From: Pseudocercospora fijiensis CIRAD86
Taxonomy: Eukaryota > Ascomycota > Dothideomycetes > Mycosphaerellales > Mycosphaerellaceae
NCBI RefSeq assembly: GCF_000340215.1
Contig: NW_006921538.1
Span: forward strand, 1,178,001 to 1,242,000
Reading direction: 5' to 3'
Length of the DNA: 64,000 nucleotides
The notes under the pieces are model-generated. The model did no database searches and was not told the origin of the DNA. It worked only from the letters and a program-made list of their open reading frames with translations. This document shows positions 24,301 to 37,187 of this stretch, one piece after another. The number at the start of each line of letters is the position of its first letter. The first letter of the stretch is position 1. The translations under genes and the position numbers were made by a program.

Positions 24301-26733
24301 GAATACGGTTCTCCGTAATTCCTATCGACGTAAACGTCTTACGAGTCGCTCTACGTTTATTAATCTTATCTATCTACGAACGCTACCGCTCTATAGGTTA
24401 AATGCCGATTATATAGTCGTATTCCTTAAATATAAGTACTCCTCTTCTCTAGTCTACGACTAGGTTATACTTTCTTAACTAAGGTATACCTAATACAATA
24501 TTATAACTAGCTATATTAGTAATATCTAAGACGATTTCCTCGTAGTGCTATTAGATAGCTAGTAGTAACGGTATCGTCTCTCGTTCTATACTAGGTAGCG
24601 GTAACCTATCTACTACTATAAGTTTATACGCTCCTTCTCTTCTACTTCGGATTACGATCCCTCGGCTTTTAACGAATAATTCGGAGGCAAAGTTCCCGCT
24701 CGCTCCGGAATCTATTAATATACTCGTCGGGTACCCGGTAACGATAACTTTTATACAGAAGACTGCTATTAATACTTAAGCGCTTTCGGTATTAAGGAAC
24801 TCTCTTAGAACGCTCTAATCTAGAGAGTTAGTCCGTTTCCCGACTAGTTAGTAGCCTAACGTTGTTCTAACTAGCTACGGATCCGTAGTCCTACCGTTCG
24901 TACTTCTTCGGTATATAATTTTTCTTCGAGGGTATCGTTATATATATCTCGTCCTTACGCTGCTATAGCCTTTCGATATTGCTAATTTAGTCGCTAGACC
25001 GCCTAACGTATATCTTAAGTAATAATCGTCCTCTCGTCGGGTAGGATATATCCGTAGGGCGTAATTATACTTCCTATCGGTACTCGCTCCGTAATAAAGT
25101 TATAGTACGTATAGTCTATAGGTATCCGGGGGTAATTCTAGAATTTTGCCTATAAGCTTATCTAGAAATAATCAAATTAGATAGGATCGACCTTCCGTTG
25201 TCCGTTAACCTTTAGAAACATTTCCTCGTATTTGCGTACTAGATATAAGGCGATTGTTCGCGCTACTATAGGTATATCTATTATAAACGTAAGGATCGTA
25301 TCGTCGTTAATCCCGAATTCGTCTTTACTTTCTTTATTCGTAGTTTCTTCCTCGGTATCTAGACTTCCTTCTAAATCTTCTTACTATTTCTCCTCTTACT
25401 AAGGGGAGTCCGGTACTTCTAGGATAGCTCCTAGCTCCTCCCTAGGAGGGAATAAAGCTTCTAGATCTCGGTTTTCTTTATCGTCGGTATCTAAGCAAGA
25501 TTTATTAATCGTTTCTTCTTCTAATTAGGATTTCGTATCTTCTCGTACGAGTCGCCTATTCTAAGGGAAGAATCCTATATCTATCTTAGTAGAATAATGA
25601 ATTTAGCATCGGTCGTCGTAATAGAATCTCTAATAAAGGGTTCTATATACGGGTTCTTATCGTCGTGCTATTATATAGATTTGTCGTAGCTCTTTCTTTA
25701 CGACCTCTACGTAGGTCCTCGGCGTACTATTAGTAGAGTATAGCCCTACTATTATTTAGTAGCCTCCTCTGCCCGAGTCCTTTCGTTATATTATATTAAA
25801 CTATTCGCGTCGCACTATATTCTTACCGCGGCAGTTCCGTACTATATAGCCTTCCTTACTATATATATAGCAAGTTAATCTTCCTACTTTCTTAGGCGAA
25901 CTCTTGCCCTTTCTTCCTTTAAATGCTCGACCCTTCTAGGTAGCGTCTAGCTCTATTAGTTACGCGCTATAGTAGTTGTTCCCCTTTAGTTTATTATAGG
26001 TACTATAGTTTCGTCTATTATCGTATCTAGGAGTATAACTAGCGTTTCTAGAAGTCTTAGAATCGTAGCGTTGTTCTAAAGCTCGTTCGTAGAGCCTATC
26101 GTCGAGATCGATCGTAACCTTAACTAATATTCCTATATTATCTATTTTTCTACCGTCGCGTATAAGCTCGTTCTTAACGTTGTCCTTAAGACCTCGCCGA
26201 TATATTATTGTAAGAGCTTCGTCGTCCTAATCCGTAAGTTAGGCGTATTCCTAGAATTTAGCGGCGTAATCGGTATATAACCCCTTCTAAGTTAAGTATT
26301 AGATAACCCTAACTGCGGTAGCAACCTCGTTAGAAGATCCGAAGACCTTCTTTATCGTACGCTTAAGATATTCGTAGCTTGCGAAGATTCTATTCGAGTA
26401 GTCGGTCCCGTTGCTATCTAGATAGGTCCTAAGAAATAGTTTAACCTAATACTAAGCCCTACCTCGTATAAACGTTGTTACGAAGACTAGCTTTAAGTTG
26501 TCTTAAACCTAGTTAAATATAAAATATATATCTATCTAGCTAACCTAGGTATCGAACTTATCTCGGTCGCTATAATAAAAGTCTAGCTTTCTAATCTTAA
26601 GGGAATCGTTTCCGGTATAGGTTCCTAGTATACTACTAATACTAGAGGTAGTACGTCGAGTACTGCCTATCTCGCTAGGGGCGGGAGTTCCCCTTCCGAC
26701 TTGTAATAAGGCACTTATCCTAAGGGCGTTCAA
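21395..26733 (-). pseudogene. Gag-Pol polyprotein of the gypsy element, RIP-degraded
   Basis: Minus strand, starting at about 26,733 with an open Gag N-terminus (62 codons; FYYSDRDKFDT resembles the FxGDRxKLDTW Gag motif). A zinc knuckle at 25,828-25,877 reads CYIYSKEGYIVRNCRGK, with Cys and His changed to Tyr/Ser by RIP. Protease has an intact active site LIDSGASGNFAS (24,700-24,735). The RT active site AYIDDILV is intact at about 23,600-23,625. RNase H lies at about 22,930-23,190 (DRAIGVY...AYYSRK). Integrase core lies at about 21,900-22,480 (DFITKLPKSKDP, TEIKN*ALEVYL, LALNN*). A C-terminal chromodomain reads FKVEKILD..KYLIKWKGYLYLENT* (21,425-21,545). Numerous TAG/TAA codons inactivate it, but the frame is largely uninterrupted by indels. 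Confidence 0.92.
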
Positions 26734-26735
26734 AG

Positions 26736-27081
26736 TGTTACAGTTACTCGCGACAGATCGTTAGGTAACTTTTTATTACGTACAAGCCGAGGCTTCTTTA
26801 GAGAGGCTAATATAAGCGGGAGGCGGAGACAGAATAATTGGTATAAAGGTAATTCTAATTAGTAAGTAGGTAATATAAGTTAAACGCCTCGAGCTATAAG
26901 GGCATCCCGGCGTTCCTAAATATAAAGGAGACATCTTGTCTATAGTCGTAAGCGACGTAAGCGACGCTATCGCTCTCGACTACTCCTATCGCTCCTAGTA
27001 AGATAGAGCGACAGCTTAGCCCGCTAGTCTTAGCGTCGCTCTAAGATTATATAAGGACTCTAACTAATTAGATCCGTAACA
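26736..27081 (-). repeat. 5' LTR of the gypsy element
   Basis: The less RIP-altered LTR copy, retaining TGTTAC and GTAACA ends. Gag begins within a few bases of its inner edge on the minus strand, so there is very little leader and I see no clear primer-binding site between LTR and the first Gag ATG. Confidence 0.95.
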
Positions 27082-27086
27082 ACCTA

Positions 27087-27660
27087 CTACTATAAAAGGT
27101 AATGCTATATCTATAATAGCAGTACTATAGGTTAATACACTAATAAATTAGCTACGCTAGGCCTAGACGACTTGCTCCTTGTTACCGAGCATCTCTAGAG
27201 AAAAGCTAATACTACCCTAGGGGTATTATTAGTCCCGCTAGCCTTACTACTATAGATTTCTACTAGGGACTCGAACTAACTAGTTATATTTCGAGTACGC
27301 GAGAATCTACGAAGACTAAAGGTTAATAAAGGCGCGTAGTCGCTACTAGCAATTAGCTAGATCGATTATTAAACTTTAGCCTACCCTAATAATAAAGAGG
27401 TCTCGTATATAGCTTTACTTTTTACTTTTATATATAGCCGTTATCTGTTTGCTTTACTAGCGCGGAATATACAGACTACGTTACCTTTGTACCCTATTTA
27501 AAGCGAGCTTCCTAAGCTCCTTCTTCTACTCGAATACTAACTAACTCGCTATAGCCTAACTAACTAACTCCCTCTCTATCTAAGCCTATTAATTATTATT
27601 ATTAAGCAATAAGCACGTTTTGTAACTCGTTTCTAACCTACTTCCGTATCGGTCGACTAG
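27087..27660. other. Leader region before the 910-codon frame
   Basis: No coding signal recognised. It includes a palindromic motif shared in inverted form with 19,852-19,886 and a CT-rich stretch (27,500-27,590) directly before the deduced start of the following frame, which might be its promoter or 5' leader. Inference only. Confidence 0.45.
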
Positions 27661-30393
27661 ATATCTTCTAGCGCCCTAAACCCGCTAGGCGCTAGTAGTA
27701 GCGGCGACTAACCGGCTCCTCTTAACCTAAACCTAGCCGCCCTAGTCCCGATCGAAGCCCCCTCCGATAGCGCCTTAGCTATTACAACTAGCCTCGAGCA
27801 CTGTTTTTAGATCGTTACCTCTATTAAAGACCCCTAAGAGAAGATCGAGAACGCTCGTACCCTACTACGCGTTATTAATAGAAATATTAAGAAGGCTACT
27901 ATCTTAGTTACGTACGGTATAAACAACTTACGTTAGTCTATCGGTAAGCGTAACTTCAAGCGCGACGTTCTTAATAATATAGAGCTTTAATAAGCCTTTC
28001 CTATCGTCTATAGCCTCGAGATAGCCGGTACCTAGATTCGTATACGCTTTAAGACCCTCGATTAGGCCTTCGACTATTAGGGAGGCCTAAGCAGTCTTCC
28101 TAAGAGCCTTATTAACTTCGCCTACGATAGATAAGAGCGTACTAAGTAGGTCGCTTCGTTTGTTAATAAGCATCTAGTCTATCGCGAAGGAGCTAAGTAC
28201 CTTTCCTATACTATAATCTATCGTATATCTACCGCTAGAAAGAAGTAGGGCAAGTAGTTACTTAACTTGTCCTTTACGCTTAACGACTTTACGATAGCCT
28301 ACTAGAAGCGGTATAACGATATTATTATCGAGGTAGATCTTAACGTATAGATTACTAAGGATCTACTAAAAGAGGAGGGCTATCGTATTAATAGTATAGG
28401 CTTTATTATTAAAGGTTAAGAGGCTTCTATAGTTAATGTTCTTAAACGTAAGGTTCTTCGCCTACTAGTAGAAACGGAGGCCGATACGGCTACTAGTCTT
28501 ACGCTCGCTATAGAGATATAGGCTTAAAATCGTCGCTCGACTCGTAACTATAAGGTCCCTTAGGAAGTTAAAGACGAGCGCGCTAAGGCCGAAGTAGCGC
28601 GTTAGAAGGCACTATATGCTCGCTAGGCCCTCCGTAAGGCTACTAAGAAGTCTAGTACGCCTTCTAGTACTAGCTATAGTAACTCGGATATTAATATACT
28701 AGATACGCTACTAGAAGATATCTCCTCCGAAGGCTCTTCTAGCAAGCGCAGGTACAGAGGCCTCTCGCCGATACTACCAACTAAGAATATCTACAGTTCT
28801 TATAAGGGCGACTCTATTACGTATCTTATTACTAAGATCGATATAGCTCCTAAGGCCGATATAGGCAAAGCTCCTACCGCCCTATCTATCTATTAACAGC
28901 TCGACGACCTTAGCAAGCTAGGCAAAGAGCCGTTTACTATATATACTAACTATATTAAGAAGGCCGCTAAGGTCTATAGTCTCTATACTAGTACTAAGAC
29001 CAATGTTCTTATCGGCCGCCTACTAAAGATTAGGCGTAAGATTGCTAATTAGGATGCCTTTACTGCCCTTAAGGCTAATTATACTAACTAGTTTCCTAGA
29101 CGCCCTACTACTGCCCCGACCTCCTTAGGACTCTACGTATTCAACCCTACTAGTACTATTACTCGCGATCTTACGCTAACTAATCGGTAGAGCAACTTAG
29201 TCGCTAGTATTCTCGGCTAAGGTACCTCCTTCGATCGCTTTCGTTAGACTAGTAATACTATCTTCCCTCGAGTCTTCGGTTAGATATAATCGCCTCGTAG
29301 AGCGTACCTTTCTCTTATCGTCGACCTAGTATAGGAGGGGTTTCGTATATACTTTTAGTATATACGTAAGCTGCCCAAGTCTAAGTAGGAAGGCCGTAAT
29401 ACCCTTTAAACCTATAGAGTAAGCAACTAAATCGTCCGTTAGTATCCTACCTTGTAGCTCTTAGCCGTTACCCTTCGACCTAATTACGTATACGAGCTTA
29501 TTTCTATCCCTAAGCCTACTAAGTACTTTAAAGTAGGCGAAGGCAATTATAAGAACTACCCTACTAAGGAGACTTCTCGTCTCGGATAAGATATAGTTAA
29601 GCTCGTAGCTAGTAAAGGTACTAGCTATCTACGTATTAAGGTTTGTCTTATATCTAAAGATAAGACCGCCTATTTAACTATTATCGAGGGTATATACGAA
29701 CTAGAGGTCTTCGAGAACTAGGTTAAGAAGCTTAAGGGCTATAGCCTAATTCTACTAAACAAGATCGGCAAGCTTACTAATAAGTACCTTACTATCGACG
29801 ACCTCGAATATATATTCGGTAGTTAGCCTAACGAAGGCGAGGTAGCTTAGTAGATCCTTAACCCTCTAAAGGAATACGAAGTCTCTGTTTAGATACTATA
29901 CCTCCTATATAGTAATCTAAAGGCTAAGAGCGACCGTATATTAATCGACCTAGGCTACTCTCGCGTTATTAACGGCACTAAGATTAAGGGCTACGAGAAC
30001 TTAACCGTCTCTAAGGTTACTAAGGCATACCGCAATCTACCCGCTCTTCTAGGTTTAAATACCTTCGTACTATTCGCTTTCCCTACGGCTATCTTAGTCG
30101 AAGGTCTTAGTTGCATTTCCGATACCCTAGTCGGTAGAATTCCTTAGTTAAGTTACGTTGTTTAGAATAAAGTTAAACAAATCCTCTAGTTTAGTAAGGA
30201 GGAGCTTAAGGAATATCTACGCGAGTAGGAGAAAGCTATATAGGACAAGGCTACTAACCTCCTCGTTAATTAAGCTTACTACGAGGCTAAGTACTTCGGT
30301 ACTAATAGCTTTAATATATACGGAGGAGATCTCGAGAACCGACTAGCTAATAAGGATATTGCTAGTAAGGATTACGGTATATTAAAGCAATAG
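27661..30393 (+). pseudogene. Unrecognised 910-codon protein, RIP-degraded, no frameshift
   Basis: One frame runs from ATA TCT TCT AGC (27,661; ATA most likely an ATG before RIP) to tandem TAG TAA at 30,391-30,396. The two ends are exactly 910 codons apart, so no net indel accumulated despite dozens of RIP stops. The N-terminus is Ser/Gly/Pro/Leu-rich (ISSSALNPLGASSSGD). Residues 60-260 look globular. About residues 280-330 form a basic/acidic helix rich in Arg, Lys, Ala and Glu, followed by a Ser-rich linker (SSTPSSTSYSNSD). The C-terminal half is Leu/Lys/Ile-rich with no Cys pattern, no RT, helicase or nuclease motif. A polypurine tract and LTR-like sequence follow, so it could be a Gag-like or accessory protein of an LTR element. 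I do not recognise the family. Confidence 0.6.
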
Positions 30394-30582
30394 TAATACG
30401 TAGTAGATTAGTTGCTTAGGAAATTGTTTTTATATATTAATAGAATCTAGGAACAATGCTACCCCGGAGGTGTTATTACGGAGTTTCTAAAAAATAGCCT
30501 TAGCTAAGAACGCTAAGGTAACGTATAATATATAACTGTTTGTTTGTTTTAAGCGCGCAATATAAAACGTGTCTAGTTAGAT

Positions 30583-30757
30583 ACGAAAAAAGGGAGGGAT
30601 ATTAGCTAGTAACCGGCTATATATATATAGGCTAGGGTTTGAGCCTATAAAAGAGGCATCCTTCTATATAGTAGATAGATTATCAACCTCGTATAGTATA
30701 CTATTTATATTACACTTCTATAGTGCCTATATTGTAGGGCTCTAGTTACTAGCCTAA
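30583..30757 (+). repeat. Polypurine tract and LTR-like sequence
   Basis: GAAAAAAGGGAGGGATA at about 30,583-30,599 is a good polypurine tract. It is followed by sequence starting TATTAGCTAGTAACC (TGTTAGCTAG before RIP) and containing TATAAAAGAGGCATCC. It ends near GTTACTAGCCTAA, an imperfect inverted match of the start. This is LTR architecture, but no second copy was found upstream of the 910-codon frame, so a solo or partner-less LTR is only a suggestion. Confidence 0.35.
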
Positions 30758-33700
30758 GCGACTTGTTTGTTATCCTATCTTGCTAAACATAGCTGCCTAT
30801 ATTGTTATAGGTTATGTTACCCTCGGTTGCCTATACTATTACTACTAGTAGTAGTAGTAGTATTAGTTTCCATCCTTTACTAGGACGATAGTTCCTTAGA
30901 CTAATAGTCCCTTCCTTACAATTTCCTCTACCTAGCTAGCGCTCTATATAGAGTACTATTAGGGGGTATGTATTTAGCCTTCCCTAGCCTTAGGGCTCTT
31001 ACGCTAGAAGGTTCTTTCTACTTTAAGGTTAGGGTACTATCTAGTATTATCTTCGTAGAATCTTTCTATAGTTTCCCTCTTATTAGGGCTATAGTCTCTA
31101 ATATATAACCTATAGACTAGTATCTAGTAGGCTGCCTATTATAACTCTCCTCCTAGGAATATCTCTTATATCTATTCCCTACTCCCCTATAGTTAGGCTT
31201 TTACTATTTGTAATATTGCAAATATAGTAATATCTCCGCTAGGTTGTTTCCTAACTATAATTACTCTAGGGTCTCCTATCTCCTTTAAGAGTTCTATATT
31301 GCTCTTATTAAGGGTCTTTTCTCTATCTAACGCATTCCCTACTTTTACGTATACTACGTATGCCTCCTATAGGAGAGTTCTAGGCTAGGGGTAAGGGGGG
31401 GGGGGGGCAGCTAGCCTAAAGGGCAACTTATACCTAAGATGCTAGCTACTAGCCCCTATAGGAAGGTTTCTGTTTTCGTAGGTAGTCGCTAAGGTCTTTA
31501 ATTAACTATGCTATTGTCGAGTTCTATTAGTAGTAGAGGATCGTAGTTATATATCTTTATCTCTACCTTACCTATAGCTTAAGGTATAGGTTAAATTCTT
31601 ATTAAAGGCGCTTTATATTTAATACGTCTTCTATAGCTTATACTACTCCTTATAACTAACATTATCGCCTCTTTTCATTATTCTTATATTATTTTTTCCT
31701 TGGTTTTTACTATCTATAGTCGCCTATCGCTGCCTCCTTCTAAGAGTTCTTCTTATTTATAGTAGGACATATATAGTCGGATATTAAAGCTATCTTAATT
31801 AGGACAAGGAGGCGTAGCGGTCGGGGGCTTATAGCATACAAGATATAGGAAGGTTAGTCGACTACCTATATTAGTAATAGTAGCGACGATTATCTAGATA
31901 ACGTTATTAGGAATAATATAGTTCTTCTATCTTATCGGAGATCTCGAGGTCTTATAGTACTAGTATAAGCTAAAGAAGAACCGGGAGTTGTAGCGCTACT
32001 TAATAGCTATAATATACCTTAAATTTGCTTTAATATTAGAGATTAAAACGTTAAGTATTATAACAATCCGCTCCCTTCGCTTCTTGTTTATCTTTAGAGA
32101 TTTCTCGCTATAGTAGCTTAGTAGCCTATAGAATCTTTAACTGCGTTTTAGTAAACCTTTAGATAGAGTAAGAATACAAAAAAGTAGACTGCCTAGGTGT
32201 CTTAATAAAAAAGTATCTAGACGAGAAGTTGTTAGTTAGCGTACAAGAAGAGAGAGAATAGTAGTAAAACAAAAAAAAACCTGCTACTACTCTAATACCG
32301 TCCTTAGTAGTAGATAAAGTAATTACCGTTATAGTATTAGTAATAACTGTTATAAGCTTAGTATCCTCGCCCTAATAGAAAGTCTAATAGAAAGTCTAGA
32401 AGAGGCGTAAATCCTATTAGAAACTCTGTTAGTATAGCCATTTAATATAACCTATTTATTAAGCTTTAATAGCGAGGACGATACTAGACTATTACTATAG
32501 CGAAAACGCTTAGTAGATATATCTATAGGTAGAAGTGTTAAGTAGTATATTATAATAACAGATAGGAGAATAGGGATTATTCGGCTTAGTATACTAAAAG
32601 CCTTCCCGCTGCTAGTAACTCTGTAGATAAGATGCTTTAGGCTGTTTAGGCTCTACCTATTTGTAGTATACTATCGTGACTAAAATACTATTTTAGCTTT
32701 AGTATATCAAAAATTTTTAGCAAGCTTATCTTGTACGACTTACCTTTTATTATAGTTACGAAAAGTCTATAAGTAAAAGAACTCGTACTAGATATATAGA
32801 AGAATACATAATTAAAAGGCTACCTTAGTCTAGTTATTAGGGGATTGTAGATAGAATAACTAGAGGTCGTATTTTCTCGTCCTATAAAAAGATTAATCTA
32901 TAGCGACTATAGATATCTGCTTCTTTAATAGTAGTAGGAACGCCGCGAAAGTGATCTAATTAAGTATAGGATTTGCTATTAGGTAAATAGAGGGATCGAC
33001 TAGGAGAAGAGTACCCTATTATAATATAGCTATATTAGAACAATAGCTATTCCTGCTAGTATAGATCGAGAAGAATAAAGCGGAAAGAAGCGCTCTCTAG
33101 AAGATAATACAACTACAAATACAAATATAGTAAGTACTCGCTAGCTAAATAAAGGCTATAGATTAAATAAACTAAATAAAGTATATTCGCTAAGGAAGTT
33201 ATCTATTGCTACTATATCTAGGTAAATAGCAGGAATTATTAATAGATACTTAACAGACTCTACTAACTGCCCTTACTAGAGAAACTCATTTCTAAAATAG
33301 TACTTATTAGCGTCTAGCCGAATTCGCTTATCTACCTAGCTATCTATAACTATCCTACTACCTAGTTAAACTACTTTTAAAGTATAGATTATATTAAAGC
33401 CGCTACTATCTAATTTCTTATCTAGGTAATCTTAGCTATATGCTATACTTTATTCTCTTTAATAGAGCCGATATTAGCTATTAGAATACGAGCTAGAGTT
33501 ATACTTAGCTAGAAAGTACACGAGAATAGTAAAAGTTAGAGAGTTACAAATATCTTAAGAATAAGGTATAATATTAGGATGTAATTGCATATTAGCTAAG
33601 CTAAGCAACTAGCTTATTAAAAAATTAAACAAACACGTAGGTACTAAAGTCTATCTAAAAATAAGAACTTTCCTATTATCTTACTTTAAGGTTTAAGGTT

Positions 33701-33848
33701 TAGTACTAAATTACAACTATAGTTTCTAGCGAATATACGACCTCTTCTATCCCCGATAAACTAGTTTATCGATAAGGCTTATAGTACGCTTAGCTATATT
33801 TTATTTAGAGATATAATCTCTAAAGTATGTATTTTCGGTCTCTCTATA
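30758..33848. other. RIP-mutated sequence without a recognised gene
   Basis: About 3.1 kb of TpA-rich sequence. Visible features are an imperfect CTA/TAG trinucleotide run (30,842-30,867) and a 13-bp G homopolymer (31,395-31,407). Neither strand gives a motif I can name. Confidence 0.5.
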
Positions 33849-33850
33849 TA

Positions 33851-34580
33851 AGGGTTAGTAGCTAAGTAGTAAGGATATATAGTAGACCCTAAACTAAAGG
33901 AAGCGGAGGAAGACTAAAGGAACTCTTAATTCAGATAGCTACTATATATATAATACGAATAGCGAAGAGAGAAAGAAGGGAGCCTTAGAGGGAGATCTCC
34001 TTCCTAAATATACCTCCCTCCTCGCGGGAATCTAGCGCGCCCGGCGCGTAAGCGTAGGTATATATATCTCGTTTGTTTACTCCCTAGTAAACCTATTTCC
34101 CTAGACCCTTCCTTACTATCGCGTTCGACGCGCGAGCGTAAGTATATATATTCTATCTATCTAATGTCTCCTACTAACTCTATTTCCCTACTATCGCGCG
34201 CGAACGCTCCTATCTCTTTTAACCGCTCCTAAGTAAATGTATCTATCCTATCTCTTCTATATCCTCCGGCTCTTTCCTACTACTCGGATCTATCCTAAAG
34301 CTCTCCTACTTACTCCTTTAATTGCTACTATTCGTACGTATATTATTCGGTATAGACCCTTCGCTCCTATATTAAGATATAGCGTGTTAATATATTGCGT
34401 GCGGCCTCCGCGGGAGTCCCTAAGACGTTACGTTATATAGCTAAGTTCTAACTAGGCGACCTACCTCGCGGGGGGCCCCTACTTACTAAGTTAACTTGAA
34501 TCTAACGTTACCTTATAGTATAGCGGCTAACTTGTCGTAATTCCTAGCGATATATAGGCCTTCTAGGTAGCTAATATAAC
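33851..34580 (+). repeat. Left long inverted repeat arm
   Basis: Pairs with 47,890-48,555. It contains the short open frame 34,237-34,440, which I treat as chance because the opposite arm does not keep it open. Differences from the partner include both RIP transitions and small indels. Confidence 0.75.
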
Positions 34581-37187
34581 ACCCTATAGCAATTATTAAA
34601 AAGATATTAGGTCGGCTAATATCCCTATTGTCCTATCTATACTAGCGCTTTCTACTCGTTTTTACGTAGTAGAGCTCTTTCTAATATAAGAACTACCTTC
34701 TATTTAGTTTACGTATAGCTCTATAGGTATCTAATGTGTTCTTAGAAGCCCTCTATTAACTTCTTAATAAGCGATTAGCTAGTAGGAAAAGGAATACGGC
34801 GGCACTCTATTACCTAGACGACCCTGTCTTTACAATCGCGTCTGCTATAAATATAGCGGCTTTATAAGCGGCAGAAGCTACGTATCTATAGCTACCTCCT
34901 AGGCCTGGTATTTCTAAAAGCAATAAGAGCTAGTATAGAGCAAATTGCTATAGAGCACCCTAGTATATTAGATTCATTTAGTAAGTATACGAGTCACGTT
35001 ATCTCCTAAGAGACGCGACCGTAATATATATCTATTTTATAGACAAACTTATTACCGCCATCCTAGTATAGTAGCTTTTATAGATAAATCTAATATAGTA
35101 ATAGGTAGTACTCCTATAGTATAGCCTTGCTATAGGGGCTAAAAGGTTAAGTTCTAGCCAGGCTATTAGGTAGTGCGTTACCGCTATAACTATAAGAAAT
35201 ACTCATCCCTTTCTAATAAGTATAATGCTACTAGCTGCCTTTATTAGTAATAGGTCTTTTAGAAGTAATAGGATCTAAAGGTAGTCTATCTATAAATATC
35301 TTCGCTATTAGATCTATATATATATATAGACCTAGACTTGCCCATTTAGGCCTTTAAGTCTAACTTTATTATAAGAATACTAGTAGGAACTATATTAATA
35401 AACCTAACAACCTATAGCGCCTACTGTTCTAACCGCGAAGAATTATAGCAGGGACAAATCTTAACGCCTTTAAAATGCTATCGTTCTATAGCCTTTTTAG
35501 AGCCGGTAGGCCTACATCCGATAACCTATAGCAGATCGTCTTAGCTCGTTAGTATATAGAGTATATTACTCGATTAGAGATTATCTTCTTATACGAGTCT
35601 ATAGATAGCGGCTTACTTAAATAGGCTGCTATAAAACTAAACAGATCAAACCCGATATTCTATACTAGGGACTTGTTATCTATCTAGCGGTAATAAGCCG
35701 TATAGTCTACGCCGTCTATTACTTTAAGTACTTATCTAACTTTAATAGAAAACGGCTAACCTATCTACTCTTTACGCTCTTCGAGACTATAAGTACTTAG
35801 AGTCTAAGTAAGGGGTTAAATATAATACTCATTTCCTATTAGTAGCGTATAATATATAAGAAGCAATAGTATTAGTAAATGTAAGCTATATATACTAGTA
35901 CTTAGATAGATAGAAGTCGGAAGCCTCTAAGGGATATGCTAAGTTATCGGTGAACTATAAGGTAATATTAGAGCTAAGTTTAAGGATATAGGTAGGTAAA
36001 ATAGTAAGGTAGTAACCCGGTTTAATAATCTAGTTTTTATAGTTAGTTCGATAGATGTATTCATTTCTTTAAGTCTTTATATATATAGTTTACTTCTAGC
36101 ATCTATACTCCTAGCTACTAGTTAGAGATCTTACTAGACTTCGCTTAGATCTCTACTAGCTACTTCACGTGCTCTTATATATAGGATTTTAGCCTAGCAA
36201 GCGTCTCGTTGCTTAATAATCTCTAGCCTAGTACTAAACACTAGTAGAAGCGTAGATAGCTACGGTTTCTATAGTAGCATATAAGGAAAACTACACTTCT
36301 TATAGGAAATCTCTTCTTACTATCCTCTACTAGAAAGTAGATATAGATATAAGGCCTATTTACTAGAGCCCCTACTAGCTACTATACGTACTCTTATATA
36401 TAATACTATAGCTTAGTAAGTGCCTCGTTCTCTAATACTCTTTGATTTAGTACTAAAGACCGATAGAGGTATAGACGCGTATTAATAGGCTTCCTAAATT
36501 AGCTTAAAGGCCTTTTTCATTTAACTCCCTTAGTATGAGTCTTATGCCGCTGTTTAGTAGTAGTCCTACCCCTAGACGCAATTAGTACCCCTTTTAAACC
36601 GGAGTTGCTATCGTCTTTATCTAGTGTTTTTATCTAGTTATAGCTCTAGCTCTACTAGCTCTTCTTCTAGTATTAGAAAGGAGACTTAAGGCTGCTCGAT
36701 TTCGACTACTAATTACTCTTCTAGAACTATAGCAAACTTTAATATAATATCTATACTATACGGTTTTAGCACTATCTAATACTAAGATTAGGAGCTACTC
36801 GTCGTCTTATATATAGCCTACTAGATCTTTATTAAACTATTGTTTATTTGTTTTTCTATTATTTTTTAACAATTGTTCTTTGTTAAATAGCCTTAGTTAC
36901 GCGTTTTTATACTAAAGCTACTAATTTTCCGAACGGTTAGTTAGAAGGAGAGGCTAGTTAGAGGCTCGTAAGTATATAGCTATATCGTTAAGCGAAGGCT
37001 CTCTCTCTCTGCTATAGTAGCTATTAAAGTCTAAGATTGCTTAATATCTAAGTTCCTTATAGAATACGACGATTGTACTTATAACTGCTATAAGACGAGT
37101 GTAAGATATATACGCTATTATAAGTAGCGTAACCTTGGCTCTAGTATTTCTAGTAGCGTTCTTTATATAAAAGCCTAGCGTTACGGA
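34581..37187. other. Unassigned RIP-mutated interior with a 219-bp tandem repeat
   Basis: No domain recognised. A degenerate direct repeat with a period of about 219 bp lies at about 36,153-36,482. Both units run from CTACTAGCTAC through CTCTTATATATA, then CTCGTTNCT and TTTAGTACTAAA-type sequence. On the minus strand both units read a similar peptide (NEALTKL / NETLARLKSYI*EHV), so this may be a duplicated coding segment of a lost transposase. Confidence 0.5.

Larger units (their letters stand above)
20185..27081 (-). mobile_element. Complete Ty3/gypsy LTR retrotransposon (6,897 bp), minus orientation
   Basis: Two 346-bp LTRs flank an internal region coding Gag-Pol on the minus strand. The element is bordered by an identical 5-bp target duplication ACCTA at 20,180-20,184 and 27,082-27,086. 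LTR ends are TGTTAC...GTAACA, intact at the right LTR and changed by RIP to TATTAC...GTAATA at the left. Besides Gag-Pol the internal part carries an antisense ORF and a tRNA-like locus between the pol end and the 3' LTR. The chromodomain after integrase places it with fungal chromoviruses. Confidence 0.95.

Noticed and set aside
30583..30757. A second complete LTR retrotransposon spanning 27.1-30.8 kb
   Set aside because: A polypurine tract and a 3' LTR-like segment are visible, but no matching 5' LTR or target duplication was found.
34237..34440. 67-codon plus-strand open frame
   Set aside because: It lies inside a long inverted repeat arm and is not kept open in the partner arm at 48.1-48.3 kb.
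35440..36060. Possible tyrosine recombinase or RNA-dependent RNA polymerase relic
   Set aside because: I tried to read DUF3435 or RdRP motifs in the plus frames and found none that hold.
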